Assembly (NCBI RefSeq): GCF_012927245.1
Contig: NZ_JABBGE010000004.1
Span: forward strand, 186,001-250,000
DNA: 64,000 nucleotides
Reading direction: 5' to 3'
Source of the DNA: Streptomyces sp. R302
Lineage (GTDB): Bacteria; Actinomycetota; Actinomycetes; Streptomycetales; Streptomycetaceae
Shown here piece by piece: positions 63,227-64,000 of this stretch (the stretch's first letter is position 1; each line of letters opens with the position of its first letter). The position numbers and the translations under genes were made by a program. The notes beneath the pieces were generated by a model that was given only the letters and a program-made list of their open reading frames with translations, was not told the DNA's origin and searched no databases.

Positions 63227-64000
63227 TCAGAAGGGATACCAGCGGACCTCGGGATCGCCCTCCCGCAGCGACGCCACCCGCCGCTCGAACTCGGCCAGCG
63301 CCTTCGGGTCGTGCGGCGCGTGCTGGGCCACCCAGGCACAGCTCGCGGTCTCCCGCGCCCCGCGCAGCACCGCGCACCCCTCCCACTCCCGCACGTCCCA
63401 GCCGTACGCCTCGGTGAAGGCGTCGTAGGCCGCCGGGTCCAGGCCGTACCGGTCCCGGGAGAGCGCGAGGACCACGAGGTCGTGCTCGCGCAGATCGGAG
63501 GAGAAGGTCTCCAGGTCCATCAGGACCGGCCCGTCCGGCCCCACCTGCACGTTGCGGGGCAGGGCGTCGCCGTGGATCGGGCCGGGGGCCAGGTGCGGGG
63601 TGAGCGCCGCGGCCGCCGGGGCGAAGGCATCCCGCCGCTCCCGGAGGAAGGCCGCGTCCGCCGGGTCGATCGCCTCCCCGGCGAGCCGCAGCCACCGCTC
63701 CACCCCGCCCAGCAGTTCCCGCCGGGGCAGGACGAGACCCGCCGGCTCCGGCAGCGCGTGCACCGCCCGCAGCAGCGGCGCCAGATCGCGCGGCTCGGCC
63801 GGGCGTACGGCCTCCGGCAGCGGATGCCAGAAGGTCAGCGGATGACCCTCGACGAGGCGCGGCTCCTTCTCCGCCGCCCGCACCGCCGGTACCCCGGCCT
63901 CCGCGAGCCAGCCGGCCAGCGCCACCTCGCGCTCCGCCCGCGCGAACAGCTCGGCGGACCGGCCCACCTTCACGACCAGGCCGTCCACCGCGAAGACCGC
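63227..64000 (-). CDS. Phosphotransferase (APH-like), N-terminus beyond window
   Basis: The frame is open to base 64000, so the start is outside; about 257 residues are visible. Aminoglycoside-phosphotransferase fold: lysine strand DGLVVKVGRS, catalytic loop PIHGDALPRNVQVG (HGDxxxxN) and metal Asp in VLMDLETFSSD. Such kinases phosphorylate antibiotics or small metabolites; no resistance role can be claimed from sequence. The C-terminus ends RWYPF, 92 bases from the hydrolase start. Confidence 0.85.
   Translation of the reverse strand, partial: AVFAVDGLVVKVGRSAELFARAEREVALAGWLAEAGVPAVRAAEKEPRLVEGHPLTFWHPLPEAVRPAEPRDLAPLLRAVHALPEPAGLVLPRRELLGGVERWLRLAGEAIDPADAAFLRERRDAFAPAAAALTPHLAPGPIHGDALPRNVQVGPDGPVLMDLETFSSDLREHDLVVLALSRDRYGLDPAAYDAFTEAYGWDVREWEGCAVLRGARETASCAWVAQHAPHDPKALAEFERRVASLREGDPEVRWYPF

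Overview
The window is chromosomal DNA from a Streptomyces-type actinomycete. The GC content is very high with strong G/C preference at third codon positions. GTG starts are common, leaderless promoters occur, and there are streptomycete hallmark families (Scr1-type HTH with DUF397, SAV2148-like HEPN protein, DUF692, MurC and MsrB neighbours). No rRNA, tRNA or CRISPR array was seen.

Layout. 0-12.9 kb is mostly housekeeping: a DUF692 protein (cut by the left edge), a Pth2-like hydrolase, an ABC transporter whose ATPase carries a large 66-bp tandem repeat, a polysaccharide deacetylase lipoprotein, PPK2, PhoX-like phosphatase, OsmC, ZapE, a RibD-type reductase, MurC and MsrB. 12.9-25.9 kb is a conserved-looking but poorly understood system. 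On the plus strand, a two-gene unit (membrane protein plus small partner) shares a short Asn/Gly-rich motif. Facing it is a tightly coupled eight-gene minus-strand operon encoding a fibronectin-like protein, two zinc-ribbon GTPases, a large GAP1-like protein, a 64-residue membrane protein, a vWA protein, a PP2C phosphatase and a protein kinase. The last three form a TerY-P-type phosphorylation triad. This is the best candidate for an undescribed signalling or conflict system.

25.9-35.8 kb holds small metabolic and regulatory genes: a DsbA-like oxidoreductase, an F420/FMN-type oxidoreductase, a VOC protein, an EF-G paralogue with a Cys-ended leader peptide, an ATPase/HTH/DUF397 module, an SDR, a methyltransferase and a nucleoside kinase. 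35.8-42.2 kb is an accessory island with transposase debris. It contains two pieces of one transposase in opposite orientation, suggesting a 1.8-kb inversion, a decayed IS5-type transposase, and a 1401-residue secreted protein combining a CdtB-like nuclease fold, an SGNH hydrolase and a beta-helix.

42.2-64 kb returns to core-like content: TPR and M24 peptidase genes and a serine-hydrolase homologue without its catalytic Lys. The trehalose/glycogen enzymes TreZ, TreY and GlgX are all on the minus strand but separated by unrelated genes (GNAT, FHA, a short P450, a secreted protein, an MFS exporter). Then come a copper-amine-oxidase gene split in two, a HEPN protein, a DnaQ-type exonuclease, an epoxide-hydrolase-like enzyme and a phosphotransferase cut by the right edge.
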